Below are positions 12,199 to 22,481 of a stretch of 64,000 nucleotides of DNA, piece after piece. The notes below the pieces were generated by a model that did not search any database, was not told the origin of the DNA, and worked only from the letters and a program-made list of their open reading frames with translations. Both the position numbers and the translations under genes were made by a program. Numbering within the stretch: position 1 is the first letter of the stretch; every line of letters begins with the position of its first letter. The stretch is from NCBI GenBank assembly GCA_031290545.1, contig JAITNJ010000037.1, positions 1-64,000 of the forward strand, written 5' to 3'. This DNA comes from Rhodospirillaceae bacterium (GTDB lineage: Bacteria > Pseudomonadota > Alphaproteobacteria > Rhodospirillales > Magnetospirillaceae).

Positions 12199-12756
12199 AT
12201 GCGGATTATCTCAGGACGTTACAAAGGACAAATATTACTTACACCAAAAGGATTCATTACTCGTCCAACTTCCAATCTTGTACGCGAAGCATTATTCAAT
12301 ATTTTAGAGCATACTATTCTAAAGTGTAATGAATCAACATTTAGAGGTATTTATGTGTTAGATGCTTTTGCTGGATCTGGTGCATTAGGCTTTGAATCAT
12401 TATCTCGTGGTGCTAATCATGTAACCTTCTTGGAAACAAACAGTAATGCATTAAACATTATTCATTACAATGCAAAAAAACTTGATGTTAAACATCAAGT
12501 TTCAATTAAACGTCGAGATGCTACACGACCACCAACAACATTATGTTCATGTCAAATAGTATTAATTGATCCTCCATATAAAAGTGGTTTAATCGAATCA
12601 ACATTAAAAACACTTCAATTTAGAGGCTGGATAACGTACAGTACTATTATTGTTGTTGAATTATCTATAAGTGAAAATTTTATAGCTACTGGTTTTATTA
12701 TTATAGAAGAGCGTAAATATGGCACAACGCGATTAATATTTTTACGCTCAAATTGA
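12199..12756 (+). CDS. rsmD: 16S rRNA (guanine966-N2)-methyltransferase
   Basis: SAM-dependent enzyme methylating G966 of 16S rRNA in the small subunit. The 185-residue protein begins MRIISGRYKGQ, the family start. It has SAM motif I in LDAFAGSGALGFESLSRGA (about residues 54-72) and the catalytic DPPY motif in VLIDPPYKSGL. It is usually found directly after a RluB-type gene, as here (103-bp gap). No Shine-Dalgarno sequence is visible before the ATG. Confidence 0.93.
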   Translation: MRIISGRYKGQILLTPKGFITRPTSNLVREALFNILEHTILKCNESTFRGIYVLDAFAGSGALGFESLSRGANHVTFLETNSNALNIIHYNAKKLDVKHQVSIKRRDATRPPTTLCSCQIVLIDPPYKSGLIESTLKTLQFRGWITYSTIIVVELSISENFIATGFIIIEERKYGTTRLIFLRSN

Positions 12757-12874
12757 GTGTTTTTAATAAACCATCCGTTATTAAAAACATTTGAAATACA
12801 TAATGAAGATAATTAAGCTACAGTTGTTTATTCTAATAAAACATCAAACACAAATATAGATGTACTAATATTAA

Positions 12875-14509
12875 TCAACATAGCTCATTATAGTGATTAA
12901 TTAATCCATTAGTTGAGCTGTCATGAGCATCGGTTTGTTTTGATCCATTTAATTCAGGCAAAATAATATTAGCTAATTTCTTACCTAATTCTACTCCCCA
13001 TTGATCAAAACTGTTAATTTGCCAGATCACTCCCTGTACAAATATTTTATGTTCATAAAGAGCAATTAACCTTCCTAAGGTTCTCGGTGTTAATTTACAG
13101 TAAAGCAGAGAATTAGTTGGTCGATTTCCCAAAACTACGCGATGAGAAATTGCGATTTCTAATGAATCACCTGAAAAACCTTGCTGGATAAGTTCATCAC
13201 GCACCGTTTCTCTTGATTTACCAATCATTAAAGCTTTAGATTGGGCAAAATAATTAGACATTAATAATCTATGATGATTACCAACCGGATTGTGACTACA
13301 TACAGTAGCTATAAAATCAGCTGGTATTAGTTGTGTACCTTGATAGATTAATTGATAGAAAGCGTGTTGCCCATTAGTTCCGACATCACCAAACAAAATC
13401 GGACCTGTATGATAATCAACCATTCTTCCATCACGAGTTATGCTTTTACCGTTACTTTCCATGTCTGTTTGTTGAAGATAGGATGGAAAGCGATATAAAT
13501 ATTGGTCATACGGCAATATAGCATGTGTTGTAGCTCCGAAGAAATCAATATACCAAATTCCTAACATAGCCATAATTACAGGTATATTTTTAGCTAATGG
13601 TTCCATTCTAAAATGCTCATCTATATCGAAAGCACCAAATAGTAATTCTTCAAAACGCTCAAAACCAACAGCAATAGCAATCGATAAACCAATAGTTGAC
13701 CAGAGAGAATAGCGCCCACCAACCCAATCCCAAAAAGAAAATATATTGTTTATATCAATTCCGAAAGATATAGCAGCATTCTTATTAGCAGAAATAGCAA
13801 CAAAATGTCGCGTTATAGCTTTCTCTCCTAGATTTTTCACAATCCAGGCTCGTGCTGTTTGTGAATTAATTATAGTTTCTTGAGTAGTAAATGTTTTTGA
13901 AGCAATAATAAACAGGGTCGTTTCTGGCCTACATCGTTTTAACACTTGATAAATATTACTATCATCAACATTAGAAATGAAGTGACAGGTAATCCCATTC
14001 TGAACAAACGGTTTCAACGCCTCAATTACCATCATTGGACCCATATTAGAGCCACCAATTCCAATATTTACTATATCAACAATACCGTCATTAATATTAA
14101 ACCAAGAACCATTTCTCACTACTGTTGAAAAATTGCACATCTTTGTTAAAGCGCAATTCACTTCTGGCATTACGTTAACACCATCAACGCAAATTGGTCT
14201 GTCAGAACGATTGCGTAAAGCGACATGCAACACTGCACGATTCTCAGTAATATTAATCCTCTCTCCGTTAAACATTGCCATACGATATTTTTCAACACCA
14301 GCTTCTTTTGCTAGTCGTATAAGCAAAGCAAATGTCTCTTTAGTTATACGATTCTTAGAAAAATCAAATAACATATCATCAAAGCGTATTGAGAATCTAG
14401 AAAACCGTTTCGCATCTGTAGCAAACAAATCTCTCATATGAAGCGAACTAACAATTTTAAAATGTCGTGCAAGGTCTTTCCAAGACTGCAGAAATGTCAA
14501 TGGTGTCAT
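12875..14509 (-). CDS. pgi: glucose-6-phosphate isomerase
   Basis: Interconverts glucose-6-phosphate and fructose-6-phosphate. The 544 residues match the long bacterial form (about 550). Diagnostic segments are NIGIGGSNMGPMMV (phosphate binding), VGGRYSLWSTIGLS (family signature 1, WVGGRYS), TDMESNGKSI with the catalytic glutamate, GTNGQHAFYQL with the catalytic histidine, and SFDQWGVELGKKLA (signature 2, catalytic lysine). All catalytic residues are intact. The gene faces pmbA-alaS-recA in the same direction but with a 140-bp spacer, so operon membership is unclear. Its downstream end converges with rsmD, separated by 118 bp. Confidence 0.96.
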   Translation of the reverse strand: MTPLTFLQSWKDLARHFKIVSSLHMRDLFATDAKRFSRFSIRFDDMLFDFSKNRITKETFALLIRLAKEAGVEKYRMAMFNGERINITENRAVLHVALRNRSDRPICVDGVNVMPEVNCALTKMCNFSTVVRNGSWFNINDGIVDIVNIGIGGSNMGPMMVIEALKPFVQNGITCHFISNVDDSNIYQVLKRCRPETTLFIIASKTFTTQETIINSQTARAWIVKNLGEKAITRHFVAISANKNAAISFGIDINNIFSFWDWVGGRYSLWSTIGLSIAIAVGFERFEELLFGAFDIDEHFRMEPLAKNIPVIMAMLGIWYIDFFGATTHAILPYDQYLYRFPSYLQQTDMESNGKSITRDGRMVDYHTGPILFGDVGTNGQHAFYQLIYQGTQLIPADFIATVCSHNPVGNHHRLLMSNYFAQSKALMIGKSRETVRDELIQQGFSGDSLEIAISHRVVLGNRPTNSLLYCKLTPRTLGRLIALYEHKIFVQGVIWQINSFDQWGVELGKKLANIILPELNGSKQTDAHDSSTNGLINHYNELC

Positions 14510-14648
14510 ATGTTATTCATTATTATTTAGATTCTGAATCAATTTTAATAACATCAAGCATTAAGATCATTTTCATATTTGAAAACAATATTTTTAAAAA
14601 TAAGAAATATAATTAAAAAAGACCAGTTAGTAGTATTGAAATATTCAC

Positions 14649-15992
14649 TTAAATTCCAGCAACTGTCATGCCATCAATTAACACAGTTGGTGCATCAAAA
14701 CCATAATAATGAAATAAATCATTAGCTGGTGTTAAATGCAAAAACATCTCTTTGAGATTACCAGCAATTGTAACCTCGCTAACTGGATAAGTAATTTCTC
14801 CTTTAGAAATCCAAAAACCAGTAGCGCCTCGAGAATAATCACCAGTAACGTTGTTTACTCCAATTCCAAATAATTCAGTTACGTAAAAACCATCAACAAT
14901 ATTAGAGATAATCTCTGTTGGAGTAACAATCCCTGGTTTCATATAAAAATTAGTTGCTGATGGCGATAGAAACGAGCTAATTCCACGAGAAGCATGGCCT
15001 GTAGTTTCCATACCTAGCTGTCGAGATGAACACAAATCAAGAATCCACGTTGTTAATACACCATTTTCTACAATATTGCGACAACTATTAATTACACCTT
15101 CATCATCACATGGTTTAGAATGAAGTCCTCTTTGACGATGTGGATCATCTATAATTGTTACATCAGATGGAAAAATTTGTTTATTAAGACTGTTTTTTAA
15201 AAAACTAGCACCTCTAGCAATTGCATATCCATTGATAGAATTAGACAAATGACCTAACAATTCATTAGAAACACGAGAATCAAAAACTATTGGAACTTGT
15301 GTAGTACAAACTTTGTGTGATCTCAAGCGATTAACCGCACGATGACCAGCACTATATCCAATATCTTCTGGCAATTTTAAATCACTAAAATAAACAGCTG
15401 ATGAAAAATCATAATCACGTTCCATTCCATCAAAAATATTACCGGCTAAAACAGAAACAGAACCAGATATTTTGCTAACGTTATAGGTACATTTCATTCC
15501 GTTAGAACCAATAAGAACAATCATCTTACGAGCATACCCTGCTTCAGCACCATCAGAATTAGTAACACCTAAAACAGAACGTGCTGAATCTTCAGCACGT
15601 CTAGTCCAATCAATCAATACGTCTGATGTAGGGTCAATTGGATCACAAATGTCAAGAGAAATAGTATTGATCACCAATTGAGAAGGATCTGCAAGTCCGC
15701 AGAAAGGATCTTTAGGAACTATACGTGCCATCCTAACAACTCGATCGATTAATTCATCTAACGCTTTACAACTCCAATCTGACGATGACACAATAGCCTG
15801 TCTATTTCCGATAAAAACTCGAAGACTGATATCCATAGATTCTGATCGTTTAATTTCTTCTAATCTACCAAGTCGAAACATTACTGACAGGGACATTTTA
15901 TTGATCAGAAATGCATCAGCCGCATCAGCTCCAGCTATTTTAGCTTTTGTAACAAGATCTGTTAAAACATTAAAAGCTTCCTTACAAATCAT
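14649..15992 (-). CDS. pmbA: TldD/PmbA family protein, PmbA (TldE) type
   Basis: PmbA/TldE is the non-catalytic partner of TldD in a hetero-oligomeric metalloprotease that trims modified peptides; in E. coli it acts on microcin B17 and on CcdA. The 447-residue protein spans the family: the N-terminal module (AFNVLTDLVTKAKIAGADAADAFL), the central RGLHSKPCDDEGV segment and the C-terminal GIGVNNVTGDYSRGATGFWI motif typical of the PmbA branch. The HExxxH metal site of TldD is absent, as expected for PmbA. No tldD lies in this window, so the pair is split or the partner is lost. The start MICKEAFN is the only in-frame ATG near the family start. Confidence 0.9.
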   Translation of the reverse strand: MICKEAFNVLTDLVTKAKIAGADAADAFLINKMSLSVMFRLGRLEEIKRSESMDISLRVFIGNRQAIVSSSDWSCKALDELIDRVVRMARIVPKDPFCGLADPSQLVINTISLDICDPIDPTSDVLIDWTRRAEDSARSVLGVTNSDGAEAGYARKMIVLIGSNGMKCTYNVSKISGSVSVLAGNIFDGMERDYDFSSAVYFSDLKLPEDIGYSAGHRAVNRLRSHKVCTTQVPIVFDSRVSNELLGHLSNSINGYAIARGASFLKNSLNKQIFPSDVTIIDDPHRQRGLHSKPCDDEGVINSCRNIVENGVLTTWILDLCSSRQLGMETTGHASRGISSFLSPSATNFYMKPGIVTPTEIISNIVDGFYVTELFGIGVNNVTGDYSRGATGFWISKGEITYPVSEVTIAGNLKEMFLHLTPANDLFHYYGFDAPTVLIDGMTVAGI

Positions 15993-16179
15993 TTTAAGAA
16001 GTTCTTTCTTTTTTAAAATTCAATAAAAGATGTTATATTATGGCACGAAACATTCATTTCATTGATATAATTCCCATACGAAATTGTATCAATTTATATG
16101 GAAAATAATTCAAAATAATGATTTGCCTAACATTCAAATATCTAAACTCTCTACATTTTCATATTATGAAGATATGAAA

Positions 16180-18819
16180 TCATATTATTTTCATTAAGTA
16201 GTATTTGATAGCATCAATAACATCTTCGGACTTACCATTATCCAAACCACCGGACTGAGCCATATTTAAATGTCCACCTCCACACTTATTGCCTAAAACT
16301 TCCGAACCAACACGCACAAGATCGATTGCTGAAAAACGATCAATTAAGTCGTTTGTTATCGCTACTACCAACGAAATTTTACCGTCAATAGTACTAACTA
16401 AGACAATAATCCCAGAACTAATTTGCTTCTTAATTTCATCTGCTAACTCTTTAAGAGCTTTTGCAGACATACCATTGAGTTTTTTCCCAACAAATACAAC
16501 ATCAGATATCATTTGATTTGATGTCGTTTGTATCTCTTTAATAATAATTTTTCTACGAAGATCGGAGACTTCATATTCTAATAATCGACGTTCTTTAACA
16601 ATAGTATCAATACGCTTTGGTAATTCTGTTATATTTGATTTAAGTGTATTGGAAATGTGTATTAAAAGATCACTTTGCTCAGCAATTAAATTTTCAGCTA
16701 TACTACCAACTACAGCTTCTAAACGACGTACACCAGCAGCAATAGCACTCTCAGTAACTAATTTAAAAAACCCAATATCTCCAGTACGGCATACATGAAT
16801 TCCACAACACAATTCAGTAGAATAATTTGAAATTCCTTCTCCAATAAATACTACACGAACTTCATCACCATACTTTTCACCAAACAATGCCATTGCTCCA
16901 GTATCAATTGCATCTTTTGATGTCATTATTCGAGTCTCAATTAACAAATTATTTCTAATTTGAAAGTTAACTTCATTTTCAATCTGACGAATTTCTTCTA
17001 TTGAAAACCCTCTACAATAGCTAACATCAAAACGCAAGCGATTAGGAGTTACTAAAGATCCTTTTTGAGTCACATGATCACCAAATTTTCTACGAAGAGC
17101 AGCGTGTAAAAGATGTGTTGCCGAATGATGAGCTTGCAATCCTCTACGTCGTACATTATTAACACAAAAATCAGCAAAATCTCCAACAGCGATTTTTCCT
17201 TTAGTAACTACTCCCATATGCACAATTAGATCACCTAATTTTTTATAAGTATCAATTATATTGATGCACAACTTATCAGCCATGGTTATAATTCCAGTAT
17301 CTCCAATTTGCCCACCAGATTCTCCATAAAACGTCGTCTGATTTGCAATAATAGCAACTGAGATACCAGTGCCGACACGGTCTACTAGCTTGCCATCAAC
17401 TAATAAAGCAATAATTTTTCCCCTTGTCTGCTCATTGTTATAGCCAATAAATTCACTAGTCCCAAATTTTTCGCGAATTTCAAACCAAACAGCTTCGTTA
17501 GCAACATCTCCAGAACCTGACCAAGCTCTACGCGCTTCATCGCGTTGACGAGACATAGCCATGTTAAAACCATCAACATCAACGCTAATACTACGAGTTC
17601 TCAGAGCATCTTGAGTCAAATCAAGTGGAAAACCGTAAGTATCATAAAGACGAAACGCGACTTCTCCGTCCAATCTACCAAAGGCTGTAAGCTTATCGGA
17701 TTCTTCGTTTAACAATTTAAGACCGTGCTCTAACGTTTGTTTAAAACGATATTCTTCAAATTTTAATGTTTCAGTAATCAAAGTTTGAGCGCGAACTAAT
17801 TCTGGAAAGATTTGTCCACTCTGAGCGATCAAAGTTGGAACTAATTTCCATAATAATGGATCAACACATCCCATCAAATGAGCATGACGCATAGCTCTAC
17901 GCATAATACGACGCAAAACATAACCACGACCATCATTTGATGGTAATATACCATCAGCAATCAAAAAACTCATAGATCGTAAATGATCAGCGATCACTCT
18001 GTGTGATACACGAAATGGACCATCAAAAGCAGTGTTTGAAGCATCAGCAGAAGCAACAATCAAATTATGAAATAAATCTATATCATAATTATCATGTTTT
18101 CCCTGCATTATTGTAGCTAATCGCTCAAGACCCATTCCAGTGTCAATAGATGGTTTTGGCAAAACAATTCGTTTCTCAGGAGTCACCTGTTCATATTGCA
18201 TAAAAACTAAATTCCAGATCTCAACAAACCGATCTAAATCAATATTAGTACTTTCAGAAAAACAATTAACAATCGACGAACCATAATCATAGAAAATTTC
18301 AGAACATGGACCACATGGTCCTGTATCACCCATAGCCCAAAAATTATCTTTAGTTGAAACACGAATAATTTTATATTCCGGTAAGTTGGAAATCTTACGC
18401 CATAAATCAAAAGCCTCGTCATCACTATGATAAACAGTAATTAATAGTCGATCGCTTGACAAAGCATATTCCTTAGTGATCAGACGCCAAGCTAATTCAA
18501 TAGCACCTTCCTTAAAATAATCACCGAAAGAAAAATTTCCAAGCATTTCAAAAAAAGTATGATGACGTTCTGTATAGCCAACAATATCTAAGTCATTATG
18601 TTTACCACCAGCTCTAACACATTTTTGTGATGTAACTGCACGTGAATAATCACGCTTTTCTATGCCAGTAAAAACATCTTTAAATTGTACCATTCCTGCA
18701 TTAGTAAACATTAGCGTAGGATCATTACTTGGAACTAAGGAACTTGATGGTACAAATGTATGTTCATTTTTAACAAAGAAATCGAGAAACATTTGACGAA
18801 TGTCATTTACCGTTTGCAT
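16180..18819 (-). CDS. alaS: alanyl-tRNA synthetase
   Basis: Charges tRNA-Ala and edits misacylated Ser/Gly. I start at the internal ATG giving MQTVNDIRQMFLDFF, the family start, for 879 residues; an upstream ATG at 18861 would add 14 unconserved residues. The class II catalytic core is present (PSSSLVPSNDPTLMFTNAGM, TGMGLERLA). The editing domain has zinc ligands HHSATH and the downstream C-x3-H (CGIH). At that site the usual CGGTH reads CCGIH, which retains Cys and His. The C-terminal DHHA1 domain ends with GGGHLNMAQSGG. recA lies upstream on the same strand, the standard alphaproteobacterial recA-alaS order. Confidence 0.96.
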   Translation of the reverse strand: MQTVNDIRQMFLDFFVKNEHTFVPSSSLVPSNDPTLMFTNAGMVQFKDVFTGIEKRDYSRAVTSQKCVRAGGKHNDLDIVGYTERHHTFFEMLGNFSFGDYFKEGAIELAWRLITKEYALSSDRLLITVYHSDDEAFDLWRKISNLPEYKIIRVSTKDNFWAMGDTGPCGPCSEIFYDYGSSIVNCFSESTNIDLDRFVEIWNLVFMQYEQVTPEKRIVLPKPSIDTGMGLERLATIMQGKHDNYDIDLFHNLIVASADASNTAFDGPFRVSHRVIADHLRSMSFLIADGILPSNDGRGYVLRRIMRRAMRHAHLMGCVDPLLWKLVPTLIAQSGQIFPELVRAQTLITETLKFEEYRFKQTLEHGLKLLNEESDKLTAFGRLDGEVAFRLYDTYGFPLDLTQDALRTRSISVDVDGFNMAMSRQRDEARRAWSGSGDVANEAVWFEIREKFGTSEFIGYNNEQTRGKIIALLVDGKLVDRVGTGISVAIIANQTTFYGESGGQIGDTGIITMADKLCINIIDTYKKLGDLIVHMGVVTKGKIAVGDFADFCVNNVRRRGLQAHHSATHLLHAALRRKFGDHVTQKGSLVTPNRLRFDVSYCRGFSIEEIRQIENEVNFQIRNNLLIETRIMTSKDAIDTGAMALFGEKYGDEVRVVFIGEGISNYSTELCCGIHVCRTGDIGFFKLVTESAIAAGVRRLEAVVGSIAENLIAEQSDLLIHISNTLKSNITELPKRIDTIVKERRLLEYEVSDLRRKIIIKEIQTTSNQMISDVVFVGKKLNGMSAKALKELADEIKKQISSGIIVLVSTIDGKISLVVAITNDLIDRFSAIDLVRVGSEVLGNKCGGGHLNMAQSGGLDNGKSEDVIDAIKYYLMKII

Positions 18820-19095
18820 GATATATTTGTTACCAACACAGGCTAAATTAACGTAATGCAAATTATAGATTTTATTATTAATTAATTCTAATGATTAGCC
18901 ACAGTAATGTGCAATCTTATTGTTCTTAACAAAGATTAGATAAAATATAGTCAGATACATTACAGAGCATATTTTAAATTTACTAACTATTTACAGATTG
19001 CAGAATAATCGACTGTTAGAATTGATATAATAATCTTTTAGTTTATAGAATAAAGATGGATCATTATAAATTTACAATCAAGAAATTATAAATTA

Positions 19096-20139
19096 TTAAT
19101 CTTCTGTGACTGTCTTATCTGAATCTACTGTTAAAACACTGTTCATAACATCAGAAATCATTCCGGAATTTTTCCGAATAGAAGTTTCGATCTCAATAGC
19201 TATTATTGGATTATCACGCAAGAATGTTTTTGCATTTTCACGACCTTGACCAATTCTCTGAGAATTATAAGAAAACCAAGAGCCTGATTTTTCCACTACA
19301 CATGACTTTACGCCAAGATCAATCAATTCACCGGTTTTAGAAATACCTTCTCCGTACATGATATCAAATTCAACCATTTTAAACGGGGCTGCTAACTTAT
19401 TTTTAACCACCTTAACACGAGTCTGATTACCAATTACCTCATCTCGATCTTTAATGCTACCGGTTTTTCTAATATCTAAACGAACAGAAGAATAGAATTT
19501 TAACGCATTACCACCAGTGGTGGTTTCAGGATTTCCAAACATTACTCCTATCTTCATACGAATCTGATTTATAAAAATAACCATACATTTTGAACGCGAC
19601 ACTGTAGCAGTTAATTTACGAAGTGCTTGGCTCATTAAACGCGCCTGTAAACCAACATGAGAATCACCCATTTCACCTTCTAATTCTGCCCTAGGAACTA
19701 AAGCTGCGACAGAATCAATAGCCAGAACATCAATACCGCCAGATCGAACTAATGTATCAGCAATTTCTAATGCTTGTTCTCCGGAATCTGGTTGTGAAAT
19801 TAATAGTTCATCTAAATTAACACCAAGTCTAAGAGCATAGGCAGGATCTAATGCATGCTCAGCATCAATAAAAGCACAAATACCATCTTTCTTTTGAGAC
19901 TCAGCAATAACATGTAAGGCCAATGTTGTCTTGCCAGAACTTTCTTGTCCATAAATCTCAATAATACGTCCGCGCGGTAAACCACCAATACCCAAAGCAA
20001 TATCAAGTCCCAATGAGCCAGTAGAAATAACATCTACATCAACTACATAACGACTACCCATTCGCATTATTGATCCCTTACCGAAAGCACGATCAATTTG
20101 TGTAAGCGCAGCATCTAAAGCTTTTTGTTTATCAATCAT
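19096..20139 (-). CDS. recA: recombinase RecA
   Basis: Forms nucleoprotein filaments on single-stranded DNA, catalyses strand exchange and stimulates LexA self-cleavage. The 347-residue protein covers the N-terminal helix, the ATPase core and a short acidic tail ([11 protein letters not shown]). Walker A at residues 64-71 reads GQESSGKT instead of the near-universal GPESSGKT (Q65 for P). The Walker B-type [11 protein letters not shown]2 loop ([19 protein letters not shown]) and EIYGQE context are otherwise normal. GGTGG precedes the ATG as ribosome-binding site. No alphaproteobacterial SOS box (GTTC-N7-GTTC) is visible in the 170 bp upstream. A full-length gene in a reduced genome suggests recombination is retained. 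Confidence 0.97.
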   Translation of the reverse strand: MIDKQKALDAALTQIDRAFGKGSIMRMGSRYVVDVDVISTGSLGLDIALGIGGLPRGRIIEIYGQESSGKTTLALHVIAESQKKDGICAFIDAEHALDPAYALRLGVNLDELLISQPDSGEQALEIADTLVRSGGIDVLAIDSVAALVPRAELEGEMGDSHVGLQARLMSQALRKLTATVSRSKCMVIFINQIRMKIGVMFGNPETTTGGNALKFYSSVRLDIRKTGSIKDRDEVIGNQTRVKVVKNKLAAPFKMVEFDIMYGEGISKTGELIDLGVKSCVVEKSGSWFSYNSQRIGQGRENAKTFLRDNPIIAIEIETSIRKNSGMISDVMNSVLTVDSDKTVTED

Positions 20140-20395
20140 AATATAACCACCGCATTACTTTCATAATTTTCACGTATACTGAAATATATCGACAATAAAT
20201 TGTATAGCTAATTAATAGATTAGTATACGATTTTCTTTTTTTTAAAAAATGCACCAAACAAGTATCAAAAAGTAATTCCTCATTTATTAGTTGTATTAAG
20301 AAAAACTTAATGTGATATTAGATGTTTATTCTATGATGTGTTTAAAAATATATTTATATTACTCAATACACATTATATTTAAGTGGAGTTTTTGT

Positions 20396-21094
20396 ATGCA
20401 GCAAGTTGTTTGCCGTTCTACGATCATCAACATTTTGATCTCTTGTTTTGTTTGTGCCATTATGGTAGGCTTTTCTATTACATTTCTCGATCGAGAAATC
20501 GCCACTTGGTCACATAATTATTTAAACGGTATTCAAATGTTTGTTTGGTTTACTTGGATAATTGAACCAATACCTTATTTAGCAGTCGGTGGACTAGCTG
20601 CATTCATTATACTTTTATTATTTGGTTGGAGACCTGGGCCACTTGGGAGTAAAATACTATCATTTTGCTTGGCTGTTTTGGTAGCTATAGCAATTAAAGA
20701 GCAATTAAAATTCTACTTTGGGAGAACTTGGCCAGAAACTTGGACAAATGACAATCCGTCTTGGATCGATAATGGTATTTTTACATTTCAATTGTTTCAT
20801 GGTAAAGATGGGTGGGCTTCTTTTCCATCTGGACACACGACCACTATAGCAGCATCAATGAGCGTACTTTGGCGGATTATTCCTAAATTTCGGTTATTGT
20901 GGGGTTGTCTTTTTGTTCTAGTGGCAATCGGTCTGTTAGGAGCCAATTATCACTGGCTCAGTGATATAATTACTGGTGGTTTTTTAGGTACAGCCTGTGG
21001 TTTTGGCATGACAACACTTCTATGTCAAGATAAGTCAATAATTCATCTCAATAGTACAAAAATATTAGGAAAATCTAGTAATAACGACACATGA
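20396..21094 (+). CDS. PAP2-family membrane phosphatase
   Basis: Integral-membrane acid phosphatase of the PAP2 superfamily, which includes PgpB, undecaprenyl-diphosphate phosphatases and LpxE. I start at ATG 20396, which has a GTGGAG ribosome-binding site, giving 232 residues; an upstream in-frame start at 20312 would add 28 residues without support. Six hydrophobic segments are predictable. The tripartite active site is complete: K-x6-RP as KEQLKFYFGRTWPE, PSGH in SFPSGHTTTIA, and the third motif as GANYHWLSDIITG with His and Asp in place. Sequence alone does not define the substrate; isoprenyl diphosphate, phosphatidylglycerophosphate or lipid A phosphate are the candidates. It converges on acpS. 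Confidence 0.85.
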   Translation: MQQVVCRSTIINILISCFVCAIMVGFSITFLDREIATWSHNYLNGIQMFVWFTWIIEPIPYLAVGGLAAFIILLLFGWRPGPLGSKILSFCLAVLVAIAIKEQLKFYFGRTWPETWTNDNPSWIDNGIFTFQLFHGKDGWASFPSGHTTTIAASMSVLWRIIPKFRLLWGCLFVLVAIGLLGANYHWLSDIITGGFLGTACGFGMTTLLCQDKSIIHLNSTKILGKSSNNDT

Positions 21095-21274
21095 TAGTTA
21101 TCTCTCAAATATATTATATTATTTTTATATATTTTTTGTTTTTTTTGAAGAAATCTAAATGTTCTATAATATTAAAAAGAATATATGATTTATGATTATT
21201 AGTATAAAATGATGATTTGAATTATTGTATTAGTTTATTAATGATACCATAAGTTCGCACGTAGAAATCTTTTT

Positions 21275-21703
21275 TTATTTAATGTTACTTTTATAAAAGA
21301 CTTCAGCGGAAATAATAACGATAGCTACAGCCATAGGATATTCGTCAGTCATCGTTAAGTCGATACGTGCTTTCATTCCATTTGGCAAAAGATTAGTAAG
21401 CAAAACCTTCGCAACACCAGTCAAACTTAGCATCGGCGCTCCAGTTGATAAGTTGATTATACTTAAATCATGCCAAAAAATTCCATTACAAAATCCTGTT
21501 CCAAGTGCTTTAGCACAAGCTTCTTTAGCTGCATACCGCTTTGCATAAATTGAAGCACGATCTCGTGATGTCTTGGAGTATTGTTCAGCTCTAGTTCGTT
21601 CTTCATAAGTAAAAACTCGCTTGATAAATCTATTTCCGAAATTTGCTAGTATTTTTTCTATACGCCTAATATCAATAATATCAGTGCCTAAACCAAGAAT
21701 CAT
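21275..21703 (-). CDS. acpS: holo-[acyl-carrier-protein] synthase
   Basis: Transfers 4'-phosphopantetheine from CoA to apo-ACP. The 142-residue protein has the AcpS signature MILGLGTDIIDIRRIE with the Mg2+-binding Asp at its start and the RYAAKEACAKALGTG motif with the second acidic ligand. I use the ATG that follows AGAGG by five bases; a GTG two codons earlier lies inside that ribosome-binding site. It lies directly downstream of pdxJ, the conserved alphaproteobacterial order. The lepB-rnc-era genes that usually follow are not here. Confidence 0.95.
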   Translation of the reverse strand: MILGLGTDIIDIRRIEKILANFGNRFIKRVFTYEERTRAEQYSKTSRDRASIYAKRYAAKEACAKALGTGFCNGIFWHDLSIINLSTGAPMLSLTGVAKVLLTNLLPNGMKARIDLTMTDEYPMAVAIVIISAEVFYKSNIK

Positions 21704-21720
21704 TTGCACCTCTTAAAATC

Positions 21721-22458
21721 TCAATTACGAACTTGATTTATTAGTTGATTCATTCGACGAATTGCATTTCCAAGACCTATAAAAATACCCTCGCTAATCA
21801 AAAAATGCCCAATGTTCAATTCAACTATTGTAGAAATTTTAGCAATAGACTGAACATTATCGAAACTCAAACCGTGTCCAGCGTGACATTCAAGCCCAAT
21901 CTTATCTGCATATCTTGCGGCTATATCGATCCTATTTAATTCATATTCACGATTAAAACCAGCTGTAGCATTACAATAAGTACCTGTATATAATTCAATT
22001 ATTGAAGCGCCAACAGCCTTAACCGCATCGATCTGATTAAGATCCGGAGCTACAAACAAAGATACACGAATACCAGAAATAGTAAGTATGCTAATCAATT
22101 GTTTTAAATAATTTTGATTACTAATAACGTCAAGACCACCTTCTGTAGTTCGTTCTTCTAGACGCTCTGGAACTATACAAACAGCATTTGGTTTATAATG
22201 AAGTGCGATTCCAACCATTTCTTGAGTAGCAGCCATTTCCAGATTGAGTGGTATACTAATGACATTCATCAAGCGATGAATATCATTCTCTGATATATGT
22301 CGACGATCTTCGCGTAAATGAACTGTAATACCACTTGCACCAGAATCAGCAGCAATAATGGCAGCGCATATAGGATCTGGATATCCATTATTATCGCGAG
22401 AATTTCGAATAGTCGCAACGTGATCAATATTAACACCTAAGCGTATCAAATGATTCAT
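21721..22458 (-). CDS. pdxJ: pyridoxine 5'-phosphate synthase
   Basis: Condenses 3-amino-1-hydroxyacetone phosphate with deoxyxylulose 5-phosphate to make pyridoxine 5'-phosphate in the DXP-dependent vitamin B6 pathway. The 245-residue TIM barrel begins LGVNIDHVATIRNSR. It retains GITVHLREDRRHI, PLNLEMAATQEM, VPERLEERTTEGGLDV, VSLFVAPD, and GLECHAGHGL with the catalytic histidine. The length is normal. The gene sits 17 bp upstream of acpS and 23 bp downstream of rsh, so the four genes rpoZ-rsh-pdxJ-acpS could form one transcript. Confidence 0.96.
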   Translation of the reverse strand: MNHLIRLGVNIDHVATIRNSRDNNGYPDPICAAIIAADSGASGITVHLREDRRHISENDIHRLMNVISIPLNLEMAATQEMVGIALHYKPNAVCIVPERLEERTTEGGLDVISNQNYLKQLISILTISGIRVSLFVAPDLNQIDAVKAVGASIIELYTGTYCNATAGFNREYELNRIDIAARYADKIGLECHAGHGLSFDNVQSIAKISTIVELNIGHFLISEGIFIGLGNAIRRMNQLINQVRN

Positions 22459-22481
22459 TTATTATAGATCTTTTATTAGTT

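Noticed and set aside
14133-14441. A 102-codon open frame on the plus strand
   Set aside because: It lies fully antisense to pgi, which has complete catalytic motifs. The frame is a shadow of codon bias.
16708-16830. AlaRS editing defect from CCGIH in place of CGGTH
   Set aside because: The zinc-binding Cys and His are both retained and the HxxxH half-site is intact. The changed residues are not ligands.
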